This document shows, in pieces, positions 6,932-15,263 of a DNA stretch of 64,000 nucleotides (within the stretch, counting starts at the first letter, position 1; each line of letters opens with the position of its first letter). Under the pieces are notes generated by a model. That model saw only the letters and a list, made by a program, of their open reading frames with translations, made no database searches and was not told the DNA's origin. A program made the translations under genes and the position numbers. This DNA comes from Pseudomonadota bacterium (GTDB taxonomy: Bacteria > Pseudomonadota > Gammaproteobacteria > Acidiferrobacterales > Acidiferrobacteraceae). Location: positions 11,376-75,375 of the forward strand of contig JAKARI010000005.1 of assembly GCA_021819245.1 (NCBI GenBank), read 5' to 3'.

Positions 6932-8521
6932 CTAATCGACGAACATGGCGGCACCGTCGCTGCGCGGATCCGCGCCCCCCAAGACCATGCCGCCGGCATG
7001 GCGCATGACAAGGCCCGCGTGGCCGACCGCCTCGTCGAAGGCGCCCAGCCTCGACACGACATGGCCACGGCGTTGAAGCTCGCGAAAGACCGTATCCGGA
7101 AAGCGCGCCTCGATCTTGACATCATCGGAGACCTGCCCCCAGGTGCGTCCGAGAAGCCAGCGCGGGGCCGCGACCGCCTGCTGCGGATCGTCCCCATAGA
7201 CGGCCACGCGCGTGAACACTGCGGCCTGGGTCTGCGGCTGGCCGTCACCCCCCATGGCCCCGTAGGCCAGCACGCGCCCGTCTGTAAGCACGGCAAGCGC
7301 GGGATTGAGGGTATGAAACGGCCGGCGGCCGGGGGCTATGCGATCGACTGCGCCCGCAAGGGACAGGCCCGTTCCGCGGTTCTGCCAGCAGATCCCGGTA
7401 CCCGGCAGGACCACGCCGCTGCCAAACTCGTGATAGAGGCTCTGCATGAAGCTCACGGCGCAGCCCCGATGATCGATGATTCCAAGCCATACGGTATCGG
7501 CCGGACCGCAGGCGGCGCGCCACGGCGCGGCCCGCGCGGGATCGATCGCCGCGCACTCGGCGTCGAGCCGTAAGGGCCTAAGCCAGTCACTGACATCCGC
7601 CCCGGCGTCCAGAAACCGCTCCTTGTGGCGATCGCGCAGCAGGAAGGCCCGCTTGGTGGCCTCGACCGTAAGATGGATCATATCGGCGCCCTCACGGGGG
7701 AGACGGTCGAGACCCAGGCGATCGAGCATACCGACAATGGCGAGCGACAAGACCCCTTGCGTAGGCGGCGGCAGGTTATAAAGGGTGCCGAGACGATGCG
7801 CCATCCGCAACGGCGTTACGGTGCGCGCGCGACATGTCTCCAGATCGGCGGCGGTCACGGGGCTTGCCACCGCTGCGAGATCCGCGGCGATGCGCTCTGC
7901 GACCCCGCCCTCATAGAAATCCCACAGCCCGGAGCGTGCGAGCGCGCGCAGGGTCGCGGCCAGGGCCGGCTGGCAAAGCCTCGTCCCAGGCGCGGGCACC
8001 GTGCCATCGGCCGCGAGAAAGTGTTCCCGAAAGCCGGGCTGTCCGCACAGCTCCGCCAGGCGCCCCCGGGTGCTCGCGGCCTGGCTTTCGGTCACGATAA
8101 ACCCGTGCTCGGCGTACGCGATGGCATCTTCCAGAAGGCGCCCGAGCGAGAATACGGGTGCCTGCCGGCAAGCGAGCGCACACTCCCAGCCGGCAACCGT
8201 TCCGGCCACGGTATTGGCGGCCAGTGGCCCGCGCGATGGCATGGCCTCGTGACCGTGCGCCCGATAGAACTCCGGGTGCGCGAGCGACCCGACCGTGCCG
8301 CCGGCATCGATCCCAAAGGGCGGATGTCCCGGCTCGTAGACAAGCCAGAACCCGTCGCCGCCTAGTCCCGCCATGTGCGGGTAGACGACCGCGATCACCG
8401 CGGCGGCCGCCACCATGGCCTCTATGGCGCCCCCGCCGTCTTTGAGCACCCGCGCCGCCGCCTGGGCGGCCGCGGCGTGGGGCGCCACCGCCACCGCCCG
8501 CGCGCCCTCACCCTTCCCCAT
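6932..8521 (-). CDS. Gamma-glutamyltransferase family Ntn-hydrolase (YwrD-like)
   Basis: About 529 residues with the GGT fold. The nucleophilic Thr that would start the small subunit after self-cleavage is at about residue 343 in Asp-Thr-Val-Trp-Leu-Gly-Ile-Ile-Asp, followed by Gly-Ser-Gly-Val-Val-Leu-Pro and Trp-Gln-Asn-Arg-Gly. These match the YwrD-like branch rather than the glutathione-type Ggt, which has Thr-Thr-His. No signal peptide is present, so the enzyme is probably cytoplasmic. Likely activity is gamma-glutamyl or related amide hydrolysis. The ATG at 8521 is preferred; a GTG at 8539 is also in frame. It lies 103 bases upstream of the permease on the same strand. Confidence 0.8.
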   Translation of the reverse strand: MGKGEGARAVAVAPHAAAAQAAARVLKDGGGAIEAMVAAAAVIAVVYPHMAGLGGDGFWLVYEPGHPPFGIDAGGTVGSLAHPEFYRAHGHEAMPSRGPLAANTVAGTVAGWECALACRQAPVFSLGRLLEDAIAYAEHGFIVTESQAASTRGRLAELCGQPGFREHFLAADGTVPAPGTRLCQPALAATLRALARSGLWDFYEGGVAERIAADLAAVASPVTAADLETCRARTVTPLRMAHRLGTLYNLPPPTQGVLSLAIVGMLDRLGLDRLPREGADMIHLTVEATKRAFLLRDRHKERFLDAGADVSDWLRPLRLDAECAAIDPARAAPWRAACGPADTVWLGIIDHRGCAVSFMQSLYHEFGSGVVLPGTGICWQNRGTGLSLAGAVDRIAPGRRPFHTLNPALAVLTDGRVLAYGAMGGDGQPQTQAAVFTRVAVYGDDPQQAVAAPRWLLGRTWGQVSDDVKIEARFPDTVFRELQRRGHVVSRLGAFDEAVGHAGLVMRHAGGMVLGGADPRSDGAAMFVD

Positions 8522-8615
8522 CGCCCTATCCCCCCGCACCGCGTAGGATCATACCATTGCGCCGAGACCGGCCACCCGGATGTCCCAGTGCGCATACCGG
8601 GAGTCGGCGCGCGCC

Positions 8616-8644
8616 TTGAGGAGGCCACTTCATGACGCTATGAT
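8616..8644 (+). promoter_or_regulatory. Sigma70-type promoter for the PhnD-like gene
   Basis: TTGAGG (8616-8621), a 17-bp spacer and TATGAT (8639-8644). The expected transcript starts near 8651. Its leader of about 65 bases contains a Shine-Dalgarno-like AAAAAGGAGG at 8652-8661 and two small perfect hairpins (8676-8690 and 8692-8706) before the ATG at 8715. Confidence 0.5.
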
Positions 8645-8714
8645 ACCTTCCAAAAAGGAGGAGCGGGAAAAATCACCACCCCCTCGGTGGCTACGGGTTT
8701 CCCGTATAACGATA

Positions 8715-9533
8715 ATGGAACAACGAATTCTTGGTGTTTTTCTGTTCTTTGTGGCGGCCGCGGCCTACGCGGCACCGGCCCCGCTCGTGGTCATCGGCGC
8801 CCCCAACGGTTCCGCCCCTCAAATGAGGGCCCGGTTTGCCCCCTTGGTCCGCTATCTCAGCCAAGCCATGGGCCGACCCGTTCGTTTTCGCACCAACAAC
8901 AATCTTGTGACGTTTGGCGTCGAGGTTCAGACCCATCGCGCCGCGATCATGTTCGCCGCCCCGCACATTTTGTCGTGGGCGCAAAAGTATTATCACTACA
9001 AACCGGTATTAGCCGGGGCGGGACGGCTCTCGTTTGTGGTGGTCGCGCGCCCGAATTCCCATGTCACGCTCAAGAGCCTTGGCTACGAGATGCCTGTGTG
9101 CGGTGTGCCCGCACCCAATCTGGCGACAACGGCGCTGCTGAGGTTCTACCCCTCACAATCCCTCCGGCAGCCCCACATTGTGGCGGTGCCGTCGCCTGCG
9201 GCGGCGATAGCGGGTGTCCTTCATGGCCGGTGCAGGGCGGCCGTCGTGCCGTTGCATGCGGCGGCACGCCAGCACCTTGTGCGCACGGTCGCGTCGGTAG
9301 GCGTGTTTCCTAACCAGGGCTTCGCTATCTCCGGTGCCCTATCTCCGGCCCTGCAACAGCGCCTGGCGCAGGCCTTGCTGGGCGCGGCCCGCGCCGGCGC
9401 GCTAAAGACTATCCAGCAGGCGGATGGTATCTCCGGGTGGAAAACCCCGCGCCCGCTCGAATACGCGCACTACAGCAGCCTCGTATCGGGCATGCTCGGC
9501 TTTGCCGTGCCACCCGCAAGCGGAGGGGGTTAG
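8715..9533 (+). CDS. Periplasmic PhnD-like substrate-binding protein (orphan)
   Basis: A 272-residue protein with a signal peptide (Met-Glu-Gln-Arg-Ile-Leu then a hydrophobic run to Ala-Tyr-Ala, residue 19). The mature part resembles the phosphate/phosphonate (PhnD) binding-protein family: Pro-Leu-Val-Arg-Tyr-Leu-Ser-Gln-Ala-Met-Gly-Arg-Pro-Val, a mid-domain Ala-Pro-His-Ile segment and a later Phe-Pro-Asn-Gln-Gly. No ABC permease or ATPase gene is adjacent, so it may serve a distant transporter or act as a sensor domain. The ATG at 8715 is chosen because the signal peptide begins there; the immediate upstream ribosome site is poor. Confidence 0.75.
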   Translation: MEQRILGVFLFFVAAAAYAAPAPLVVIGAPNGSAPQMRARFAPLVRYLSQAMGRPVRFRTNNNLVTFGVEVQTHRAAIMFAAPHILSWAQKYYHYKPVLAGAGRLSFVVVARPNSHVTLKSLGYEMPVCGVPAPNLATTALLRFYPSQSLRQPHIVAVPSPAAAIAGVLHGRCRAAVVPLHAAARQHLVRTVASVGVFPNQGFAISGALSPALQQRLAQALLGAARAGALKTIQQADGISGWKTPRPLEYAHYSSLVSGMLGFAVPPASGGG

Positions 9534-10090
9534 CACCCCTCTTGACCACAGGGGCATTCACACGAGCCGGGCCCTGTGTGCAAGGCCCCGTCTGGCGTGC
9601 GCACGCCCCGGCCGCGGACCGCGGATGTAGGGCGCCTCGCGCCCCAATAGGGTCGCTTGGCGGGCATCCGGGAATGTGGCACCGGGGCACGGGTGCCGTG
9701 TTTCGCAGAGCGACACCTACCCCTGAGAGGCCACACCGAGGCGGGCAGTGCGGAGGCCATGCGCGGCCTCCGCACCACCCCGCAACCACAGCACCGCACT
9801 GCTACAGATGAATGGCCGCTTCGTTCCCCAGGATAAACCGTAAGCCACCCCTTCGGCCACGCCCGAGCACGACGAGAATGAGGCGAGCCCACCTCGCCAA
9901 TCGCAAGGGCGCGCGTGCGGCCATCAATAAGGCCCCCGCCGCGGTGACCCCCTGCGCTCATACCGCCCGCGGCTACCAGCAGCCGGGTCGCCGCAATGGA
10001 GTCGCCGATAACCCGCACAAGAGCGGCCGTCTCGCGTTTGGCGGCGCAGGGACGGGGCGTCCCCTGCGGAAACAGTATGCCGCACTCCCC
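9534..10090. other. Non-coding gap between the PhnD-like gene and cyoD
   Basis: About 550 bases. Several open frames cross it, but none has a convincing ribosome site, family resemblance or hydrophobic pattern. I see no clear terminator or promoter. No cyoE or assembly gene follows cyoD here. Confidence 0.5.
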
Positions 10091-10483
10091 TTATCGCGTT
10101 CCCGCTCGCGTATGCAGGGACATTGGGCTCGCGCCAGAACGGGCGGGCATGATCATCGTCCGCTGGTACAGCCCATGGAACATCCAGGCCGTAAGCCCAA
10201 TCGTGACGATGAACAGGGGCACGAATAGGAGCAGGGAAAACGTATGCCAAAACTGCCCCCTGGACGTATCCGTATGCAAGATCAGATAACTCTGAATAAT
10301 CACCGTCAGTCCGCCAATGGCCGTGGTCACCAGGAAGACGTCGAAGGGGGCCATCCCGGACAACACGACCAGCAACGCGACAGTCATCAAGGCCACGGAA
10401 ATCACGAAATTCGCCAGGTAGGTTTTGCCGTTGGCGATGGAAACCTCCGGGTGATGCAATGGATTTGCCGCATGACCGCTCAT
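10091..10483 (-). CDS. cyoD: Cytochrome bo3-type quinol oxidase subunit IV
   Basis: A 130-residue protein with three membrane helices and the CyoD-type pattern (Leu-Val-Val-Leu-Ser-Gly-Met-Ala-Pro-Phe, Gln-Ser-Tyr-Leu-Ile-Leu-His, Trp-Met-Phe-His-Gly-Leu-Tyr). It stabilises the oxidase and has no cofactor. The ATG at 10483 overlaps the cyoC stop codon as ATGA, indicating translational coupling, and GGGAGTGG precedes it. It is the last gene of the cyoABCD operon. Confidence 0.85.
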   Translation of the reverse strand: MSGHAANPLHHPEVSIANGKTYLANFVISVALMTVALLVVLSGMAPFDVFLVTTAIGGLTVIIQSYLILHTDTSRGQFWHTFSLLLFVPLFIVTIGLTAWMFHGLYQRTMIMPARSGASPMSLHTRAGTR

Positions 10484-11115
10484 AACACCACTCCCTGCAG
10501 ATAAACGAATACAAAGACAAACACCCAAATGACCGCCTGAAAATGCCAGAAAAGGCGCAAGTTGATGAGCCTGTAAACGACGTTTTGGGAAAATCCCTCT
10601 TTGGCAATCTGGAGCAGCATCACCAGCATCCAAGCCACGCCCACCACGATGTGAACGGCATGGTAGATGATGATCGCAAAAAACGCAGACAGAAACCCAT
10701 TCGTTTGCGGCGTAATGCCATGCTGGAACAGATTGACGTTATCCGCGACGGAAAGTCCCAGGTACACCAATCCCAAGAGGGCGGATAGCAGAATCCATCC
10801 CGTGACCCCGCGCCGGCTTCCCTTCTTGAGGCTCACCATGGCCAATCCATACGTCAGCACGCTGGCGAAAAGCGCTATGGTTTCTTCATAGGCGACGCGG
10901 GGATTGATGAACTCCGAGGGGGCGGGGCCCCCAACCATGTTGCTGGCATGACTCAATACCACCAAGGACGCGAACAAGGCCGCATAGACCATGGCGTCCG
11001 TGAGCATATAGAGCCAGAACCCGAAGGTTCGCGTCCCGATGACATCATGACCCGGGTAATGCCGTGCCCACAGGGAAGCGGACTTCGGATCAACTGCAGT
11101 AGAATGTGCGCTCAT
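10480..11115 (-). CDS. cyoC: Cytochrome bo3-type quinol oxidase subunit III
   Basis: A 211-residue protein with five membrane helices and the CyoC hallmarks: Trp-Leu-Tyr-Met-Leu-Thr-Asp-Ala-Met at the first helix, and Tyr-His-Ala-Val-His-Ile-Val-Val-Gly and Arg-Leu-Phe-Trp-His-Phe-Gln later. The ATG at 11115 is chosen over the overlapping GTG three bases upstream. It is separated from cyoB by about 88 bases that include a GGGCCC-based hairpin (11136-11159), possibly an intercistronic processing or stability element. It overlaps cyoD by four bases. Confidence 0.9.
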   Translation of the reverse strand: MSAHSTAVDPKSASLWARHYPGHDVIGTRTFGFWLYMLTDAMVYAALFASLVVLSHASNMVGGPAPSEFINPRVAYEETIALFASVLTYGLAMVSLKKGSRRGVTGWILLSALLGLVYLGLSVADNVNLFQHGITPQTNGFLSAFFAIIIYHAVHIVVGVAWMLVMLLQIAKEGFSQNVVYRLINLRLFWHFQAVIWVFVFVFVYLQGVVL

Positions 11116-11203
11116 CACTCTCTATCCTCTTCAAGGGCCCCCCAAAAACCCGGGCCCCGATGGTTTCTCTGAATCTCTCGCCGTTACCGGTCCACTGGTG
11201 GAT

Positions 11204-13345
11204 CTACAACCGCCCTCCGGACGAGGCACCCGTTCCACCGGCCGGTTCGGGGAGCCGCTGGTAGGCCGTGGCCGTACCCACAGGCCCGCCCGCGTAAGGC
11301 GGCACCCCTGTCGCGATAAAATCCGATGCCCGGTCGCTCCTGCGCTTCTCCGTGCGCTCGACCTCATTCGGAGGGATGGTCATATCCGTATCCGTGTCGA
11401 AGGAGCGAACAATGATCATGATGACGATCGCGGCGGTAGACAGGGCGGTGAGCCACCAGATACGCCAGGTGAGGCCAAATGCCAAGGTAAAGAAGAAGGC
11501 CCCGAGTACCAGCGGCACACCGGTATTCTTCGGCATGTGGATCGGCTCGTAGTCCCCGGGATGCAACTCCGTCAGACCGTTGTCCTTCCTCCAGGCCCAC
11601 TCATCGCGCGCATTGATGTGGGGAATCAACGCGAAGTTGTAGCTGGGAACCGGGCTGTGCGTCATCCATTCCACGGAACGCCCGGTACCCCAGGCATCCG
11701 CCCCCACCCGACGCGACTCGCGATCCCGCAAACTGACGTAGAGGTGCGCCAAAAAGAACAGCAATGCGGCTCCGTAGAGGCCGATACCGACCATTTCCAG
11801 GTGCAGATACGGCCCCCACGCCGTGTACGGAATATAATCCAAGCGCCTCGTCATTCCGGCCAGTCCCAGGATGAACATCGGAACAAAGACGAAGCCCGTC
11901 CCCAGAACCATGAACCAGAAGAACCATTTCCCCCACTTCTGCTCCAGCTTGAACCCGAATAGCTTCGGGAACCAATACTCCACCGCCCCAAAAATACTGG
12001 ATGCGATCACCAGAACCATCATGTGGAAATGGGCCACGACAAAAATGCCGTTGTGCCACATGTAATCATTACTCGCGAAGGCATTCATCATGCCGGTCAT
12101 GCCCCCCACAATGAGGAGGGACAGAGCCAGCAACGCCCACATCATGGGTAGCTCGAAACGGACCCTTCCGCGGTACATCGTAAAAATCCAATTAAAGATT
12201 TTCACACCCGTGGGAATCCCTACAAGCATCGTGGTAATGCTATAGAAGCTGTTTACCGAGGGCGCCGCCGCCATCGTGAAAAAATGGTGCAGCCATACCC
12301 CCCACGACACTCCGCCGATCGCAAACGATGCGATGACCATCGTGGCGTAGCCAAAAAGGGTTTTTTCAGAAAACGTCGGAATGATCTCAGACATGATCCC
12401 AAAAGCCGGCAGAATCAAGAAGTAGACCTCCGGGTGCCCCCAGATCCAAAAGAGATCGTTATAGAGCATCAGGTTTCCGCCCATTCCCGCCGTGTAGAAA
12501 TGGGTACCCAGGTAGCGATCCATTCCCACGAGCGCCAGGGCGACCATCAGCACGGGGAAGGACGTCAGCGCGATCAGGTTGGTGCTTAAACTTGCCCAGG
12601 TGAAGATCGGCAACCGCATCCAGGTCATGCCCGGGGCGCGCATCTTCACGATGGTTGCGATGAGATTGATGCTGCCTAAGGATGTGCCGATCGCGGATAG
12701 CTGAAAGGCCCACATCCAGTAGTCGACGCCGACCCCAGGACTATAGGGAAGTTCGAAATATGGGAGAAACCCGTACCAGCCGCCGTGGGCGAAATTCCCA
12801 ATAAAGAGCGACAGCATGACCAGCGCCGCGCCACCGCCTGTCAGCCAGAGTCCCAGGGCATTGAGATAGGGATAGGCCATATCCCTGGCGCCGATCTGAA
12901 TCGGAACGATGATATTCATCAATCCGACCAGCAGAGGGGTGGCGGCAAACACGATCATGATCATGCCGTGCGCGCTGAAAATCTGCCCTATATGAAAGGG
13001 CGTCAGATACCCATGGACTGCGCCCATGTATCCGGGGGAATGGGGCCCGATGGCCATGTCCTGCTGTAAACGGATCATGACGGCGTCGGCAAACCCGCGC
13101 AGCAGCATGACCAGACCGATAATGATGTACATGATGCCGATCCGTTTATGGTCGACGGTGGTCAGCCACTCGCGCCAGAGATACTTCCATTTCCCGAAAT
13201 ACGTGACGGCTCCAACCGCTGCCAATCCGAGGAGTGCTACGACCGCAAATGTGTACTCGAGAATCGGGACGTGGAGAAACGCCAGCTGCTTCATGCAAAG
13301 GCGCCCTAGCGCCGGGGACCAGGATCCCTGCAAATGTACGAGCAT
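11204..13345 (-). CDS. cyoB: Cytochrome bo3-type quinol oxidase subunit I
   Basis: A 713-residue haem-copper oxidase core. Haem b ligands His126 and His441, haem o/a3 ligand His439 and CuB ligands His304, His353 and His354 are visible, with the Tyr308 crosslink residue in Gly-His-Pro-Glu-Val-Tyr. The quinol-site residues known from E. coli CyoB (Arg71, Asp75, His98, Gln101) correspond to Arg83, Asp87, His118 and Gln121 here. The D-channel set Asn144, Asp155, Asn162 and K-channel Lys382 are kept, so this is a proton-pumping quinol oxidase. The last roughly 45 residues form a Gly/Pro-rich tail. The start at 13345 follows the cyoA stop by one base; Met18 (13294) is an alternative. Confidence 0.95.
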   Translation of the reverse strand: MLVHLQGSWSPALGRLCMKQLAFLHVPILEYTFAVVALLGLAAVGAVTYFGKWKYLWREWLTTVDHKRIGIMYIIIGLVMLLRGFADAVMIRLQQDMAIGPHSPGYMGAVHGYLTPFHIGQIFSAHGMIMIVFAATPLLVGLMNIIVPIQIGARDMAYPYLNALGLWLTGGGAALVMLSLFIGNFAHGGWYGFLPYFELPYSPGVGVDYWMWAFQLSAIGTSLGSINLIATIVKMRAPGMTWMRLPIFTWASLSTNLIALTSFPVLMVALALVGMDRYLGTHFYTAGMGGNLMLYNDLFWIWGHPEVYFLILPAFGIMSEIIPTFSEKTLFGYATMVIASFAIGGVSWGVWLHHFFTMAAAPSVNSFYSITTMLVGIPTGVKIFNWIFTMYRGRVRFELPMMWALLALSLLIVGGMTGMMNAFASNDYMWHNGIFVVAHFHMMVLVIASSIFGAVEYWFPKLFGFKLEQKWGKWFFWFMVLGTGFVFVPMFILGLAGMTRRLDYIPYTAWGPYLHLEMVGIGLYGAALLFFLAHLYVSLRDRESRRVGADAWGTGRSVEWMTHSPVPSYNFALIPHINARDEWAWRKDNGLTELHPGDYEPIHMPKNTGVPLVLGAFFFTLAFGLTWRIWWLTALSTAAIVIMIIVRSFDTDTDMTIPPNEVERTEKRRSDRASDFIATGVPPYAGGPVGTATAYQRLPEPAGGTGASSGGRL

Positions 13346-13346
13346 G

Positions 13347-14324
13347 TCAGTAATACCCCTCTTTCTGTAGCTTGCTTTGCTTTTTGAGATACGCGACCAT
13401 ATTTTCCGTCATATTCATCGGGGTGTTCCAGGTTTTTCCCCTCATCACCTCTCGTACGACGAAATCAAACAATCCCGGTTTGACATGCCCGAATATCGGC
13501 TGGGTTTTTTGACCAACGGGAATATACGGCCTTGCAAAACGGTTGAAACCTTTATAGCTCAGGCTTTGCGGGGTTTTCTGTATTGACGACACCCAGGCCT
13601 GGAATTTCCGTTTTCCGACCACATGAGTGTTGAAGTGCATCCAGGACAACCCCGCGCCGCTGTAGTCAGCGGAAAAGCCGAGATAGTTCCCGCGATGATC
13701 GGCGATGAGGGCCTGTTTCGTGCGCATGCCGGGCATCACATCGATCATGCCGACAAGTTGCGGGATAATGAAGTCATTGACCACGGACGTCGATGTCAGG
13801 CGGAACCGAACCGGGATGCCGCGCGGGACGACCAGTTGATTTGTCGTGGCGATGTGTTGCTGTGGATAAACGAACAGCCAGCGCCAGTCGGTGGCGATGA
13901 CATCGACCTCGAGCGGCGTACTGCCCGCCTTTTTCTCGGCCTTGGCTATGACCTCCGGGTTGTATGGATTGACCGCGTAGATGGCTTTGACCGAGAGATA
14001 AGAGAGGACACCAACCGTGATAAGCGGTATCCCCCAGACCACGATTTCAATGGCCGTGGAATGCGACCACTGGGGTTGATAAGCGCCGTGACCGCCCTTG
14101 CGGTATCTCATGGTCGCCCAAATCGCCAGCAAGGTGGTCGGCACAATGATGAGAAGCATAATCCCGACATCCAGCAGGAAGTAATGGAAGGATGTCTTGG
14201 AGATCGCCCCCTCCGGGTGCATGAGATAGATACCTCGCGCAGAGCAGCCCGAGAGGAAGAGTCCGAGGGCCCCCACCGCGAGAAGCGTTGCGCCGTGGCG
14301 GACTTTTTTCCATGAATTTTTCAC
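13347..14324 (-). CDS. cyoA: Cytochrome bo3-type quinol oxidase subunit II
   Basis: A 325-residue protein with a lipoprotein signal (Leu-Phe-Leu-Ser-Gly-Cys), two membrane helices and a periplasmic cupredoxin domain. The CuA cysteine ligands of cytochrome c oxidases are absent: the segment reads Ser-Ala-Asp-Tyr-Ser-Gly-Ala-Gly, as in CyoA. A CyoA-type C-terminal extension ends Lys-Glu-Gly-Tyr-Tyr. The GTG start at 14324 is chosen because AAAGGAG lies five to six bases upstream. It is the first gene of the operon. Confidence 0.92.
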   Translation of the reverse strand: MKNSWKKVRHGATLLAVGALGLFLSGCSARGIYLMHPEGAISKTSFHYFLLDVGIMLLIIVPTTLLAIWATMRYRKGGHGAYQPQWSHSTAIEIVVWGIPLITVGVLSYLSVKAIYAVNPYNPEVIAKAEKKAGSTPLEVDVIATDWRWLFVYPQQHIATTNQLVVPRGIPVRFRLTSTSVVNDFIIPQLVGMIDVMPGMRTKQALIADHRGNYLGFSADYSGAGLSWMHFNTHVVGKRKFQAWVSSIQKTPQSLSYKGFNRFARPYIPVGQKTQPIFGHVKPGLFDFVVREVMRGKTWNTPMNMTENMVAYLKKQSKLQKEGYY

Positions 14325-14343
14325 ACTCACTCCTTTTGTTGCA

Positions 14344-14363
14344 CGCAGCAATGGGCTGCTGCG
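14344..14363 (-). promoter_or_regulatory. Small perfect hairpin just upstream of cyoA
   Basis: CGCAGCA (14344-14350) and TGCTGCG (14357-14363) form a 7-bp inverted repeat with a 6-base loop, directly before the cyoA ribosome site. It could be an operator or a leader structure; function is not shown. Confidence 0.3.
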
Positions 14364-15263
14364 GAACCTTCTGGTAAGAAACGATTGTCAGATGGCACGC
14401 GATGGGGCGGCGAGCCGATCCCCGTGTGGCCTGGTACGATGGTAGGCACACTCGGCGATGCCGCGTGCCCCGCGATGGGGGACAGGGGGCCTCCCCTGAC
14501 TCGAGTGACCGCGTGCCCGCCATGCATAATACCCAGACACCCCGGACGACCGCCTCGACGGCCGACGAGTGATCCTCGTGGGCACGAAAACGGCCGCAAG
14601 CCCCGTGCTTGCCAGGGGCGCATCACCCTGCCGGGACGATGCCCGCAGGGATCATGGTGACCCGCATCGCCAGGGCAGTGAGGGCGGGACACGGATCGTC
14701 TGCCACGGACATGATCCCGTTTCGAATGGGCGTCCGGACATCGTTTCCGGCGCCCTGATAGGCACAAACCCCAGGGCGTACGGGCGGCACCAAGGCGCGT
14801 GCCGGACGCATCTCTCACCGCCCGCCTGTTTTTTGGCATATCTCCGAAGGCCTTAAAAATATGTCACGGTCGCCCTAGACGCCCGGCCCCTCGGGGCATC
14901 GGTCGCCGCTTCGCCCTTTTTGATCTCACCGCCTCGCGGGGCCCTGCGAGATACCCCCCGGGGACCCAGGCTCTATCGAAAAAGAGGTGTCCTGCGGAGC
15001 GGCGGCTATCCTAAGGGGATAGGCTTCGGATGGTTTTGATGTATATCAGTGACATGAGGTGACTTTTATGCTCTGACGCGATGTGTCGGCATCGCGGCCT
15101 GCGCAATGGGGTGTCCGAGGCGCCCCTCTCGGCGCCCTGGGGAGACAGGCCTGGACCGCGTACCCATGTCCACCCAGCCGCACACCCCGGCCCCTTCCCG
15201 GCCGCGCGTGCCAGGCGCGGCCGGCCGAGTCCAGGCGCCCCGAAGACCGGGTCCCCAACGATC
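14364..15263. other. Long non-coding region between cyoA and mtnA
   Basis: About 900 bases with no convincing gene. Frames that cross it have no ribosome sites or family resemblance. It must contain the cyo promoter. Notable pieces are an FNR/ANR-like palindrome at 15036-15049, a small inverted repeat CTATCC/GGATAG around 15006-15022, and an A/T-rich stretch near 14850-14870. A long leader or a small RNA gene is possible. Confidence 0.45.
15036..15049. promoter_or_regulatory. FNR/ANR-like binding site
   Basis: TTGATGTATATCAG matches the FNR consensus TTGAT-N4-ATCAA at nine of ten positions. On the minus strand a TAGGAT hexamer (15009-15014) lies where the -10 of a class II FNR promoter would be, about 31 bases from the box centre, pointing towards cyoA; on the plus strand TATGCT (15067-15072) is roughly similarly placed. 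The target is therefore uncertain. Confidence 0.35.

Noticed and set aside
9530-10018. 162-codon minus-strand frame behind cyoD, considered as a cyoE or SURF1-like gene
   Set aside because: The translation has no membrane helices or family motifs and the frame has no ribosome site.
12960-13010. Possible loss of the CyoB D-channel aspartate (Gly where E. coli has Asp in His-Tyr-Asp-Gln)
   Set aside because: By counting from the haem b His, that E. coli Asp is residue 100; the D-channel Asp135 is in [12 protein letters not shown] and is conserved here.
14327-14839. 170-codon minus-strand frame upstream of cyoA
   Set aside because: Low-complexity Arg/Gly/Pro/His composition, no start signal, and it overlaps the cyoA ribosome site in another frame.
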